NCBI GenBank assembly: GCA_963764805.1
Contig: CAVXUB010000002.1
Location: 248,001 to 312,000, forward strand
Direction of reading: 5' to 3'
DNA length: 64,000 nucleotides
Origin: CAVXUB01 sp963764805
Lineage (GTDB): Bacteria; Actinomycetota; Acidimicrobiia; Acidimicrobiales; Bog-793
A model generated the notes under the pieces. It was not told the DNA's origin, did no database searches, and saw only the letters and a program-made list of their open reading frames with translations. The position numbers and the translations under genes are program-made. Shown here piece by piece: positions 20,345 to 28,647 of the stretch (the first letter of the stretch is position 1; every line of letters begins with the position of its first letter).

Positions 20345-22390
20345 GTGCTCGAACGTCCTTCGTCCATTCCTGACGCCCCCGGCTCCTACCAGTTCAAGGA
20401 CCGTGACGGGCGGGTGATCTACGTCGGCAAGGCGCGCTCGCTGCGCAGCCGCGTAGGGAGCTACTTCCAGGACCCGTCGCGGCTGCCGGCGCGCACCGCG
20501 CAGATGGTGGAGACGGCCGCCTCTGTCGAGTGGATCCAGGTCCAGTCCGAGGTCGATGCGATCATGCTCGAGTACAACCTGATCAAGCAGCACCGGCCCC
20601 GCTTCAACATCAGGCTCGTCGACGACAAGAGCTACCCGTTCCTGGCGGTGACCGTGGACGAGGAATGGCCGCGGGCGCTCGTGATGCGAGGCGCGAAACG
20701 CAAAGGGACGCGCTACTTCGGTCCCTACGCCCACGCCTACGCCATCCGCGAGACGCTCGACCTGTTGTTGCGCTCGTTCCCGATCCGCACCTGCACGGAT
20801 GTCAAGCTGCGCCGGCACGAGAAGCTGGGGCGGCCCTGCCTGCTGTTCCACATCGAGCGGTGCTCGGGCCCCTGCGTCGGGAACGTGACACCCGAGCGCT
20901 ACACCGAGATGGTCAACGAGCTCTGCGAGTTCCTCGACGGCGACACGAAGTCGATCGTGAGCCGGCTGGACCGGGAGATGAAGGCGTCCGCCGGCGAGCT
21001 CGAGTTCGAGCGTGCCGCCCGCCTGCGGGACCGGCTGGCATCGGTACGGCTGGCGATCGAGAAGCAGGAGATGGTCTCGGACGCCAACGAGGACCTCGAT
21101 GCGATCGGGATCAGCGACGACGAGCTGGAGGCCGCCGTGCAGATCCTCCACATCCGGCGCGGCCGTGTGGTCGGGCGCCACGGCATCCTCTTCGAGAAGG
21201 TGGAGGAACTGACCCGCCGCCAGCTCGTGGCGCGGGTGATAGAGCAGCACTACGCGGAGTCGCCGCTCGACATACCGAGGCAGGTGGTCGTGCCCGACAT
21301 GCCGGAGGACCCCGCCACGTACGAGGCCTGGCTGTCGGCTCTGCGCGAGGTCCGTTGGCGCCACGACCGGCCGGGCAGGCCGGGGAAGGTCTCGATCGCG
21401 GTCCCGCTGCGCGGGCGCAAGCGGGGGCTGGTCGAGACCGCCACGAGGAACGCCTCCGAGCAGTTGACCCGGCATCGCCTCCACCGCTCGACAGACCTCT
21501 CGAGCCGGGCGAGAGCGCTCGAGCAGCTGCAGGAGGCCCTCGGCCTGCCGGAGGCGCCGCTACGGATCGAGTGCTACGACATGAGCCACCTGCAAGGCAC
21601 CGACTACGTCGGCTCGATGGTGGTGATGGAGGACGGCCTCCCGAAGCGGAGCGACTACCGCCGCTTCAAGGTCACCGCGGTGCAGCAGAACGACGATTAC
21701 GGCGCCATGCACGAGGTGCTCACACGGCGCCTCTCGCGCCTGCTGCCGAAGAGCCGTCCCGGGCCGGACACCGAGGGGACCGAGCCGGGCGCCGGGTGGA
21801 TCGAGCCGGACGTCGGGGGAACCCTGCCGGAGGGGGCCGAGCCGGATGCGCCGGAGGAGGCGCAGCACGAAGCCGGCAGCGAGCTGGAGGGGCTCGGCCT
21901 GCGCAAGCGCCGGCAGCGTTTCGCCTACCCACCGCAACTGATCCTGCTCGATGGCGGCAAGGGTCAGCTCGGGGTGGGGGAGAAGGTGGTGGCGGAGCTC
22001 GGGCTCGAGGGGAAGGTCTCGCTCGCCTCGCTCGCCAAGCAGTTCGAGGAGGTCTACCGGCCCGGTAACCCCGAGCCGATCCGCATCCCGCGTGACAGCG
22101 AGGCGATCTACCTGTTGCAGCAGGTGCGAGACGAGGCGCATCGTTTTGCCATCACCTTCCACCGCGAGAGGCGAGCCAGGCGCATGACGCGCAGCATTCT
22201 CGACGGGATCCCGGGGCTCGGCCCGACCCGGCGGAAGCGCCTGATCGCCGAGATGGGCACTGTCGCCGCCGTTCGTGCCGCCTCGCTCGACGAGCTGCTG
22301 GCGATCAGCTGGTTGCCGGACGAGGTCGGGCGCGCCATCTACGAGCGGATGAACGCCAGGCCGTCAGCGGCAAGGGCGTTGGCCGAGTGA
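20345..22390 (+). CDS. uvrC: Excinuclease ABC subunit C
   Basis: Dual-incision nuclease of nucleotide excision repair, about 681 residues. The N-terminal GIY-YIG domain is PGSYQFKD..GRVIYVGKARSLRSR, near residues 12-35. The UVR domain (ELEFERAARLRDRLASVRLA) binds UvrB. The C-terminal RNase H-like endonuclease has ECYDMSHLQGTDYVGSMVV and LILLDGGKGQLGV, followed by helix-hairpin-helix GIPGLGPTRRKRLIAEMG. An unusual acidic Pro/Gly/Glu-rich insert of about 45 residues (PGPDTEGTEPGAGWIEPD onward) separates the endonuclease core from the QRFAYPPQLILLDGG segment. The stop overlaps the next gene by 4 nt (GTGA). Encoding all three Uvr subunits within 8.4 kb is notable, with nadA wedged between on the other strand. 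Confidence 0.96.
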   Translation: MLERPSSIPDAPGSYQFKDRDGRVIYVGKARSLRSRVGSYFQDPSRLPARTAQMVETAASVEWIQVQSEVDAIMLEYNLIKQHRPRFNIRLVDDKSYPFLAVTVDEEWPRALVMRGAKRKGTRYFGPYAHAYAIRETLDLLLRSFPIRTCTDVKLRRHEKLGRPCLLFHIERCSGPCVGNVTPERYTEMVNELCEFLDGDTKSIVSRLDREMKASAGELEFERAARLRDRLASVRLAIEKQEMVSDANEDLDAIGISDDELEAAVQILHIRRGRVVGRHGILFEKVEELTRRQLVARVIEQHYAESPLDIPRQVVVPDMPEDPATYEAWLSALREVRWRHDRPGRPGKVSIAVPLRGRKRGLVETATRNASEQLTRHRLHRSTDLSSRARALEQLQEALGLPEAPLRIECYDMSHLQGTDYVGSMVVMEDGLPKRSDYRRFKVTAVQQNDDYGAMHEVLTRRLSRLLPKSRPGPDTEGTEPGAGWIEPDVGGTLPEGAEPDAPEEAQHEAGSELEGLGLRKRRQRFAYPPQLILLDGGKGQLGVGEKVVAELGLEGKVSLASLAKQFEEVYRPGNPEPIRIPRDSEAIYLLQQVRDEAHRFAITFHRERRARRMTRSILDGIPGLGPTRRKRLIAEMGTVAAVRAASLDELLAISWLPDEVGRAIYERMNARPSAARALAE

Positions 22391-23214
22391 CCGCCGGTTG
22401 GGAGGCGCGCCTAACTCCCGAGAGCTGGGAGGTCCACTCCGACTGGTGGGTGGAGACCTTCACCGACGGAGCCGATCCCGAGTACGACATGCAGATAATG
22501 CCGTTGGTCAGCGAGCACGTCGGGGCCTGCCGGACGATCCTCGACCTCGGCTGCGGTGAGGGGCAGGTGTGCCGCCACCTTGCCGCAGAGGGCCGGCTTG
22601 TGGCCGGCCTCGACCCGTCTCCCTCCCAGATGGGCTGGGCGGTGCGAAGGGCCGAGCGGGCGGGCCTCCCTCTCACCTACACGCGAGGTCTCGGATCCGC
22701 ACTGCCGTTCCGCGACGAGACCTTCGACGCCGTCGTGTGCTGCCTCGTGATCGAGCACGTACCGAGCGCTGAGGCAGTTTTCGACGAGATCAGGCGAGTG
22801 CTGCGCCCGGGCGGACGTCTCGTGCTGCTCATCAACCACCCGCTGTACCAGGGTGCGGGGAGCGGCTTCATCGACGACCAGATCCTCGGTGAGCGCTACT
22901 GGCGGGTCGGGCCGTACCTCAGCCGGTCGGTCGGGTTGGAGCAGGTCGACCCCGGCGTGGAGATCGCCTTCGCCCACCGGCCGCTCTCGATGTACCTCAA
23001 TCCGTTGGTCGAGCGCGGGCTCTACCTCACACACCTCGACGAGCCGCCGCCACGAGACGAGTTCCTGGAAGGCTCGATCGATCCCGCTCTCGAGGGCGCG
23101 ATACCGAGGCTCTGCGTCATCAGGGTGGAGAAGATCCTCGGTCCGGGTGGCCAAAGGTGCGCGATGCCGGAGCCAGAGCGGGAGGGCGATGAGACAATGA
23201 GCGGTCGTGAGTGA
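22387..23214 (+). CDS. Class I SAM-dependent methyltransferase between uvrC and rapZ
   Basis: 275-residue methyltransferase with motif I ILDLGCGEGQVCRHL (about residues 48-62), VAGLDPSPSQMGWAV, and DAVVCCLVIEHVPSAEAVFD followed by VLRPGGRLVLLINHP. The GTG start overlaps the uvrC stop (GTGA), and its 3' end overlaps rapZ by 8 nt, so it is embedded in the uvrC-rapZ-yvcK operon. Such a gene between uvrC and rapZ is not part of the canonical cluster. The GYQGAGSGF-type active-site region is not diagnostic, so the substrate is unknown. Confidence 0.85.
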   Translation: MTAGWEARLTPESWEVHSDWWVETFTDGADPEYDMQIMPLVSEHVGACRTILDLGCGEGQVCRHLAAEGRLVAGLDPSPSQMGWAVRRAERAGLPLTYTRGLGSALPFRDETFDAVVCCLVIEHVPSAEAVFDEIRRVLRPGGRLVLLINHPLYQGAGSGFIDDQILGERYWRVGPYLSRSVGLEQVDPGVEIAFAHRPLSMYLNPLVERGLYLTHLDEPPPRDEFLEGSIDPALEGAIPRLCVIRVEKILGPGGQRCAMPEPEREGDETMSGRE

Positions 23215-24070
23215 GTACCTGATCGTCGCAGGGATGTCCGGGGCCGGGCGGTCGTCGGCCGCCGCCAACCTGGAGGACATGGGCTGGTTCGTCATCGACA
23301 ACCTGCCTCCGGCGCTGATCGGCAAGGTCGCCGAGCTGACCGGGCAGAGAGGCTCCGACTACGAGCGCGTCGCACTGGTGATCGGCCGCGGCGGCAACGA
23401 GTCGATAGACGAGGTGCAGGGGGCCATCTCGGATCTGCGGGCGGCCGGCGCCCATGTCCGCATCGTCTTTCTCGATGCGCCCGACGAGGTGCTCGTGCGG
23501 CGCTACGAGGGTACGAGGCGGCGCCACCCGAGGGGGGCGGAGGCTCTCGCCGAGGGGGTAGAGGCGGCCATCGCCGAGGAACGCGAGCTGCTCCGCCCGC
23601 TGCTCGAGGACGCCGACACGGTGATCGACACCGGGGAGCTCAACATCCACGACCTCCGCCGGCGGTTGGCCGAGCTCTACGGCGGCCGAGGATCAGAGGC
23701 TCTCGCCCTCTCCCTGATCTCCTTCGGTTTCAAGCACGGGCTGCCGCTCGACGCCGACCTCGTCTTCGACACCCGCTTCCTTCCCAACCCGCACTGGGTC
23801 CCCAAGCTGCGACCTCTCAGCGGGCTCGACGCCGAGGTCCGCGACTACGTGCTCTGTCAGCCGGACGCGGTGGCCTTCGTCGACCGGGTCGACGACCTTC
23901 TCGAGCTCGTGCTGCCGGCGTTCGGTCAAGAGGGACGCGCCTTCCTCTCGGTGGCCGTCGGCTGCACGGGTGGCCGACACCGCTCGGTGGCGATCGCAGA
24001 AGCGCTCGCCGAGCGCCTGCGGGCGCACGGGTACGAACCGGCCATCCATCATCGGGACATCGACAATTGA
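23207..24070 (+). CDS. rapZ: RapZ/YvcJ-family RNase adapter, nucleotide-binding protein
   Basis: P-loop protein of 287 residues. In Escherichia coli RapZ steers RNase E to GlmZ, while in Gram-positives YvcJ is a nucleotide-binding protein linked to cell-wall precursor control. Walker A is GMSGAGRS at residues 9-16, then the family motif FVIDNLPPALI. The C-terminal domain has VAVGCTGGRHRSVAIAEALA and ends in HRDIDN. A GACAAT box (23193-23198) lies 8 nt before GTG 23207, although the gene also overlaps the upstream methyltransferase. It is followed directly by yvcK, as in most actinobacteria. Confidence 0.93.
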   Translation: MSEYLIVAGMSGAGRSSAAANLEDMGWFVIDNLPPALIGKVAELTGQRGSDYERVALVIGRGGNESIDEVQGAISDLRAAGAHVRIVFLDAPDEVLVRRYEGTRRRHPRGAEALAEGVEAAIAEERELLRPLLEDADTVIDTGELNIHDLRRRLAELYGGRGSEALALSLISFGFKHGLPLDADLVFDTRFLPNPHWVPKLRPLSGLDAEVRDYVLCQPDAVAFVDRVDDLLELVLPAFGQEGRAFLSVAVGCTGGRHRSVAIAEALAERLRAHGYEPAIHHRDIDN

Positions 24071-25098
24071 GCGTGGATGCGACGCCGTCGAGCGAGGCGA
24101 CGGGCCGAGGGCGCACAGCCAGCAGAGCCGGCCGAGGGTCGTGGCGATCGGAGGGGGCCATGGCCTCGCCGCCAGCCTGAGGGCGATCCGCCAGTACGCC
24201 GGCACCATCACGGCGATCGTGTCGGTGGCCGACGACGGCGGATCGAGCGGTCGTTTGCGGCAGATGCTCGGCATCCCCGCTCCCGGCGACATCCGCCGGT
24301 GCGTCGGCGCCCTGCTTCCGGAGGGGTCGACGGTGGGGCGGGCGCTGGAGCATCGTTTCGCAGAGGGGGAGCTCGACGGGCACGCCGCTGGGCAACCTGC
24401 TCATCGCAGCCCTCGCCGCAACTGCCGACGATTTCGTCGCCGGGGTCGCCGAGACCTGCCGCCTCCTCGGCACCCAGGGAACGGTGCTGCCCGCCACCAC
24501 CGGCCCTGTGGACCTGAGGGCGGAGGTCGAGGGGCACGAGCTGCGGGGACAGGCGGCCATCTCGAGGACTGCTCGCATCGCCCGCGTCTCTCTCGTTCCC
24601 TCCGACGCCGCTCCTCCCGCCGAGGCACTCGCCGCCATCGCCGTCGCCGACCAGATCGTGATCGGACCGGGCTCGTTGTACACGAGCGTGCTGGCGGCCT
24701 GCGCGGTGGAGGACCTGCGGCAGGCCATCGCGGCGGCGGGGGAGCGGGGTGCGCAGCGCGTCTACGTGAACAACCTGCGGGAGGAGAACCCCGAGACGGT
24801 CGGTCACAACGTCGCCCGTCACCTGGAGGCCTTGCGGGCGCACGGGGTCGAGCCGGACGTGGTGCTCGTCGACACCGCCTCGATGCCGGTCGGCGACCTC
24901 GAGAAGTTCGAGACTTCAGGCGCGCGGTTGCCGCAGATCGTGGAGCGCCACCTGGCGGCGCCCAACCTGCTGGTCCACGATCCGCGGCTGCTGGGGGAGG
25001 CGCTGGCGGAGCTGGCAGAGCTGTCCGACGGGAGTGTCCGGGGTGCGGCTGGACTGGTTTCGAATGGCTCCGATATCGGCTCGCGGGTGCAGGCATGA
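24066..25098 (+). CDS. yvcK: YvcK/CofD-like protein (gluconeogenesis factor family), frameshifted
   Basis: YvcK proteins bind UDP-sugars and couple central carbon metabolism to peptidoglycan synthesis. Seen: RVVAIGGGHGLAASLRAI and VSVADDGGSSGRLRQ (family nucleotide-sugar site), then PGDIRRCVGALLP. Near 24378 the frame changes by one extra base, and the protein continues TPLGNLLIAALAATADDF, DQIVIGPGSLYTSVL, VYVNNLREENPETVGHN and VVLVDTASMP to TGA 25096-25098. The start is unclear. No ATG/GTG/TTG lies in this frame between the rapZ stop and GTG 24141, which would begin at VAIGGGHG. An overlap start near the rapZ stop (TTGA at 24067, another frame) would need a second indel. Confidence 0.85.
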
Positions 25099-25136
25099 CG
25101 CTGGAGGGTGCAGGCATGACCCTCGTACAGGCATGA
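25087..25136 (+). repeat. Short direct repeat, three copies of CAGGCATGA
   Basis: GTGCAGGCATGAC occurs at 25087-25099 and 25108-25120, and a third partial copy, GTACAGGCATGA, at 25125-25136. The first copy contains the yvcK stop codon. The spacing of 21 then about 17 nt suggests slippage duplication of the gene end in the gap where whiA usually follows. Confidence 0.75.
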
Positions 25137-25200
25137 TTGGAGCCGATGGACTTGGCTCGCCGAGGACGGCGGGCGCCTCAATGACCGAGGATGGTTGCAG

Positions 25201-26220
25201 ATGACGGTTCGAGTAGCGATCAATGGCTTCGGGCGGATCGGCCGCCACTTCTACCGGGCAGCGATGCGCAGCGGGGCCGACATCGACATCGTCGCCGCCA
25301 ACGAGCTCGGTTCGCCGCCGGCGGTGGCCAACCTGCTCAAGTTCGATTCCACGCACGGCCGGCTCGGCGAGCCCGTGCTGGTCACCGACGGAGGGCTGGA
25401 GATCGGCGGCCGACCGCTGCGCCTGCTGGCAGAGACCGACCCCAAGGCACTGCCCTGGAGCGAGCTCGGCATCGAGATCGTGATCGAGTCCACCGGCCGC
25501 TTCACGACCCGCGAGGCGGCGGCTATGCACCTCGAGGCGGGTGCACGGCGGGTAATCGTCTCGGCGCCGGGCACCGACGTCGACGCCACCTTCGTGGTGG
25601 GGGTCAACGACGACTCGTTCGATCCCGAGCGGCACTTCGTGGTCTCGAATGCCTCCTGCACGACGAACTGTTTCGTCCCGATGGTGAAGGTCCTCGACGA
25701 CGCCTTCGGCGTGCGCCACGGTCTGATGACCACGGTCCACGCGTACACCAACGACCAGCAGATCCTCGACCTCGTTCACAAGGACATGCGAAGGTCGCGT
25801 GCGGCGGCCGTGAACATCGTCCCCGCGTCGACCGGAGCCGCCAAGGCGACCGGGCTCGTGCTGGAGGCGATGAAGGGCCGGCTTGACGGCACCTCGCTGA
25901 GGGTGCCGGTGCAGGACGGGTCGATCACCGACTTCACGGCGATCGTCGGTGCCGAAGTGGACAGGTCCGCAGTCAACGCCGCCTTCAGGGCCGCCGCCGA
26001 GTCGGGCCCGCTGGCGCGGGTGCTCGAGTACAGCGAGGATCCGCTGGTCTCCTCGGACATCCTCGGCAACCCCTCGTCCTGCGTGTTCGACTCGGGCTTG
26101 ACGATGACGCTGCCGATCGGCGACGGCGCCACGCTCGTCAAGGCACTCGGTTGGTACGACAACGAGTGGGGGTACTCCAACCGCCTCGTCGATCTGACTC
26201 GGATCATGGGCGCGGCTTGA
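25201..26220 (+). CDS. gap: Glyceraldehyde-3-phosphate dehydrogenase (type I)
   Basis: Glycolytic enzyme of 339 residues, oxidising glyceraldehyde-3-phosphate with NAD+. The N-terminal NAD-binding motif is VAINGFGRIGRHFYRA. The catalytic cysteine is C153 in SNASCTTNCF, with the base H180 in TTVHAYTNDQQ. The C-terminal WYDNEWGYSNRL is the family signature. The residue following the second Rossmann strand is Glu (AANELGS) where NAD-specific enzymes usually have Asp. ATG 25201 follows GAGGATGGTTGCAG. It is the first gene of gap-pgk-tpiA-secG; pgk begins 4 nt after its stop. Confidence 0.96.
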   Translation: MTVRVAINGFGRIGRHFYRAAMRSGADIDIVAANELGSPPAVANLLKFDSTHGRLGEPVLVTDGGLEIGGRPLRLLAETDPKALPWSELGIEIVIESTGRFTTREAAAMHLEAGARRVIVSAPGTDVDATFVVGVNDDSFDPERHFVVSNASCTTNCFVPMVKVLDDAFGVRHGLMTTVHAYTNDQQILDLVHKDMRRSRAAAVNIVPASTGAAKATGLVLEAMKGRLDGTSLRVPVQDGSITDFTAIVGAEVDRSAVNAAFRAAAESGPLARVLEYSEDPLVSSDILGNPSSCVFDSGLTMTLPIGDGATLVKALGWYDNEWGYSNRLVDLTRIMGAA

Positions 26221-26224
26221 CCTG

Positions 26225-27493
26225 ATGTCGGAACAGCCAGCGGGCGGGCACATGCGCCTGCCGTCACTGGAGGATCTCGGCGCTCTCGAGGGCAAGCGGG
26301 TGCTGCTGCGTGTCGACTTCAACGTGCCGATCCACGAGGAACCTGACGGGACACGGACGGTGGCGGACGACTTCCGCATCCGTTCTGCTCTGCCGACCAT
26401 CAACTGGCTGGTGGAGCGTGGCGCCGAGGTGACCGCCGTGACCCACCTCGGGCGACCGAAGGGCAAGTTCGACCCTCGCTACGACGTGGCGCCGGTGCGC
26501 GAGCGGCTGGCCGAGCTGGCGCCGGGGGTCCTGCTGGGCGAGAACCTGCGTTTCGATCCTGGCGAGGAGGAAGCGGACCCGACCTTTGTCGCCAAGCTGG
26601 TCGACGGCTTCGACCTGTACGTGAACGACGCCTTCGGGGCCAGCCACCGAGCGCATGCGTCCATCGTCGGGCCGCCGGCGACGCTGCCCTCGGCCGCCGG
26701 TCGGCTGCTGGCGCGCGAGACCGACGTGATCACCGGTCTGCTCGCGTCGCCGGCGAGACCCTTCGTGGCAGTCATCGGCGGCGCCAAGGTGGCCGACAAG
26801 CTGGTGTTGTTGAAGGTCCTGGCCGCCAAGGTGGACGCCCTGATAATCGGCGGTGGGATGGCGTACACGTTCCTGGCGGCGGTCGGATGCGCCGTCGGTG
26901 ACTCGATCGTCGACACGGGGGCCATCGACGAATGCACGGACATGCTCGCCGGGGCGACCTCGATCCACATCCCCGTCGACCACGTGGCCATGGAGTCGTC
27001 CGGGCGGATCGTGCCAGGTCCCGGTGCGGCCGGCGCGGCGGAGGCGGCGGAGGCGCGCAAGCACGGCCCGCACTACGTGCAGAGCAAGGTTGTGCCGCCC
27101 GATCCCGGGATCGGCGTGACGAAGGTCTGCGGGCGCGACATCGAGCGGGGCTGGAAGGGCCTCGACATCGGCCCGGCGACCGCCCAGCTGTATGCGGACG
27201 TCGTGCGGCGAGCCGGCACCGTCCTCTGGAACGGCCCGATGGGGGTCTTCGAGGACGACCGCTTCGCCGGCGGGACGCGGGTGGTTGCAGAGGCGGTTGC
27301 CTCCTGCCCCGGGTTCACGGTCGTCGGCGGCGGCGACAGCGCGGCGGCGATCGACCGCTTCGGCCTGGCGCCGAGGATCGATCATCTCTCGACCGGAGGC
27401 GGCGCCACGCTCGAGCTGCTGCGCGACGGTGACCTGCCAGGCCTGAGGGCTTTGCGAAACGCTCCCAACGCACGGGAGATGGGGCTCTCGTGA
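26225..27493 (+). CDS. pgk: Phosphoglycerate kinase
   Basis: Glycolytic substrate-level phosphorylation enzyme of 422 residues. Seen: VLLRVDFNVPI, VTHLGRPKGKFDPRYD, LGENLRFDPGEEEADPTF, GGAKVADKLVLL, WKGLDIGPATAQLYADVV, LWNGPMGVFEDDRFAGGT and GGGDSAAAIDRFG. All are standard Pgk motifs of the N- and C-terminal domains and hinge. ATG 26225 gives an N-terminus nine residues longer than an alternative ATG at 26252 (MRLPSLEDLGALEGKRVLLR). The stop overlaps the tpiA GTG start by 4 nt. Confidence 0.96.
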   Translation: MSEQPAGGHMRLPSLEDLGALEGKRVLLRVDFNVPIHEEPDGTRTVADDFRIRSALPTINWLVERGAEVTAVTHLGRPKGKFDPRYDVAPVRERLAELAPGVLLGENLRFDPGEEEADPTFVAKLVDGFDLYVNDAFGASHRAHASIVGPPATLPSAAGRLLARETDVITGLLASPARPFVAVIGGAKVADKLVLLKVLAAKVDALIIGGGMAYTFLAAVGCAVGDSIVDTGAIDECTDMLAGATSIHIPVDHVAMESSGRIVPGPGAAGAAEAAEARKHGPHYVQSKVVPPDPGIGVTKVCGRDIERGWKGLDIGPATAQLYADVVRRAGTVLWNGPMGVFEDDRFAGGTRVVAEAVASCPGFTVVGGGDSAAAIDRFGLAPRIDHLSTGGGATLELLRDGDLPGLRALRNAPNAREMGLS

Positions 27494-28272
27494 GCGAGAA
27501 GCGGGACCAGCGGCCGGTGCTCGTCAGCGGCAACTGGAAGATGCACCACAACCATTTCGAGGCGATCCAGGTGGTGCAGAAGCTGGCGGTGCTGCTGAGG
27601 TCGACACCGCTCGCCGACAACCGGCAGCTCTCGCTGCACCCACCCTTCACATCGCTGCGTTCGGTGCAGACCGTGGTCGAGGCGGACGGCGTGCCCGTGG
27701 CGCTCGGTGCCCAGACCTGCCATCACGCCGACCGCGGCGCGTACACCGGCTCCATCTCGCCCGAGTTCCTCTCAAAACTCAACGTCCGTTACGTCATCGC
27801 AGGTCACTCCGAGCGCCGGGCGATGTGCGGCGAGACGGACGAGCTCGTCCGGCTCCAGCTGGAGGCGGTCTGGCGGCACGGCATGACGCCGATCCTCTGC
27901 GTCGGTGAGACCCTCGAGGAGCGGGAGGCAGGTGGGGCGGAGGCGAAGGTGTCCGGGCAGCTGGCGGCGGCGTTGTCAGGGCGTAAGCGCGACCTCGTGG
28001 CTGCGATGGTGATCGCCTACGAGCCGATCTGGGCGATCGGTACAGGCGTCAACGCCACCCCCGCCGACGCCGGAGCGATGGCCTCGTTCATCCGCTCGGA
28101 GCTCGTCGGGCTCGCCGGGCGGGCGGCAGCGGAGTCGGTGCGGATCCAGTACGGCGGCTCCGTCACCCCCGACAACGCCAAGGAGCTGCTCGCCGAGGAC
28201 GACGTCGACGGCCTGCTCGTCGGCGGTGCCAGCCTCGACCCTGCAGCGCTGGTGGCGATCGCCTCCGCGTGA
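27490..28272 (+). CDS. tpiA: Triosephosphate isomerase
   Basis: TIM-barrel enzyme of 260 residues interconverting dihydroxyacetone phosphate and glyceraldehyde-3-phosphate. The active-site lysine is K17 in GNWKMHHN, the electrophilic histidine H106 in AGHSERRAMCGE, and the catalytic glutamate E178 in IAYEPIWAIGTG. The phosphate-binding IQYGGSVTPDNAKELL follows. The GTG start overlaps the pgk stop (GTGA), so expression is coupled. Confidence 0.96.
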   Translation: MSEKRDQRPVLVSGNWKMHHNHFEAIQVVQKLAVLLRSTPLADNRQLSLHPPFTSLRSVQTVVEADGVPVALGAQTCHHADRGAYTGSISPEFLSKLNVRYVIAGHSERRAMCGETDELVRLQLEAVWRHGMTPILCVGETLEEREAGGAEAKVSGQLAAALSGRKRDLVAAMVIAYEPIWAIGTGVNATPADAGAMASFIRSELVGLAGRAAAESVRIQYGGSVTPDNAKELLAEDDVDGLLVGGASLDPAALVAIASA

Positions 28273-28416
28273 GGTCCCCTGCTGGCGGTATTCCGCCGGA
28301 CCAGCCACCGGCCAAACCGGCGGGGCGCTCGCGCTGGATGGTGCCAAACGGGCTGCTACCCTGGCTCGTCGCCGAGCGCGATCTCGGCACATGCAGTCCC
28401 CGTCCTAGGAGATCCC

Positions 28417-28647
28417 TTGCTCACTGACCTGCTCGTCGTCATCGACACGATGGTCTCGTTCGTGCTCATCGTGCTCGTCCTGCTGCACAGCGGGAAGGGC
28501 GGGGGACTGTCGGACATGTTCGGGGTCACGGCGAACGCATCAGCGGCGGGCTCCACCGTGGCCGAGCGGAACCTCGACCGCATCACCGTCACCTGCGTGG
28601 TGATCTTTGCGCTCACGACCGTCGCGCTCGGTCTGCGCTGGTCCTAA
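28417..28647 (+). CDS. secG: Preprotein translocase subunit SecG
   Basis: Small membrane subunit of the SecYEG translocon, 76 residues. Two hydrophobic helices flank the conserved HSGKGGGLSDMFGVTANASAAGS loop (core GGGLSDMFG). The TTG start at 28417 is decided by AGGAGATCCC directly upstream. It follows tpiA after 144 bp, the usual actinobacterial order. Its 3' end overlaps the start region of the following lipoprotein gene by 41 nt in another frame. Confidence 0.93.
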   Translation: MLTDLLVVIDTMVSFVLIVLVLLHSGKGGGLSDMFGVTANASAAGSTVAERNLDRITVTCVVIFALTTVALGLRWS

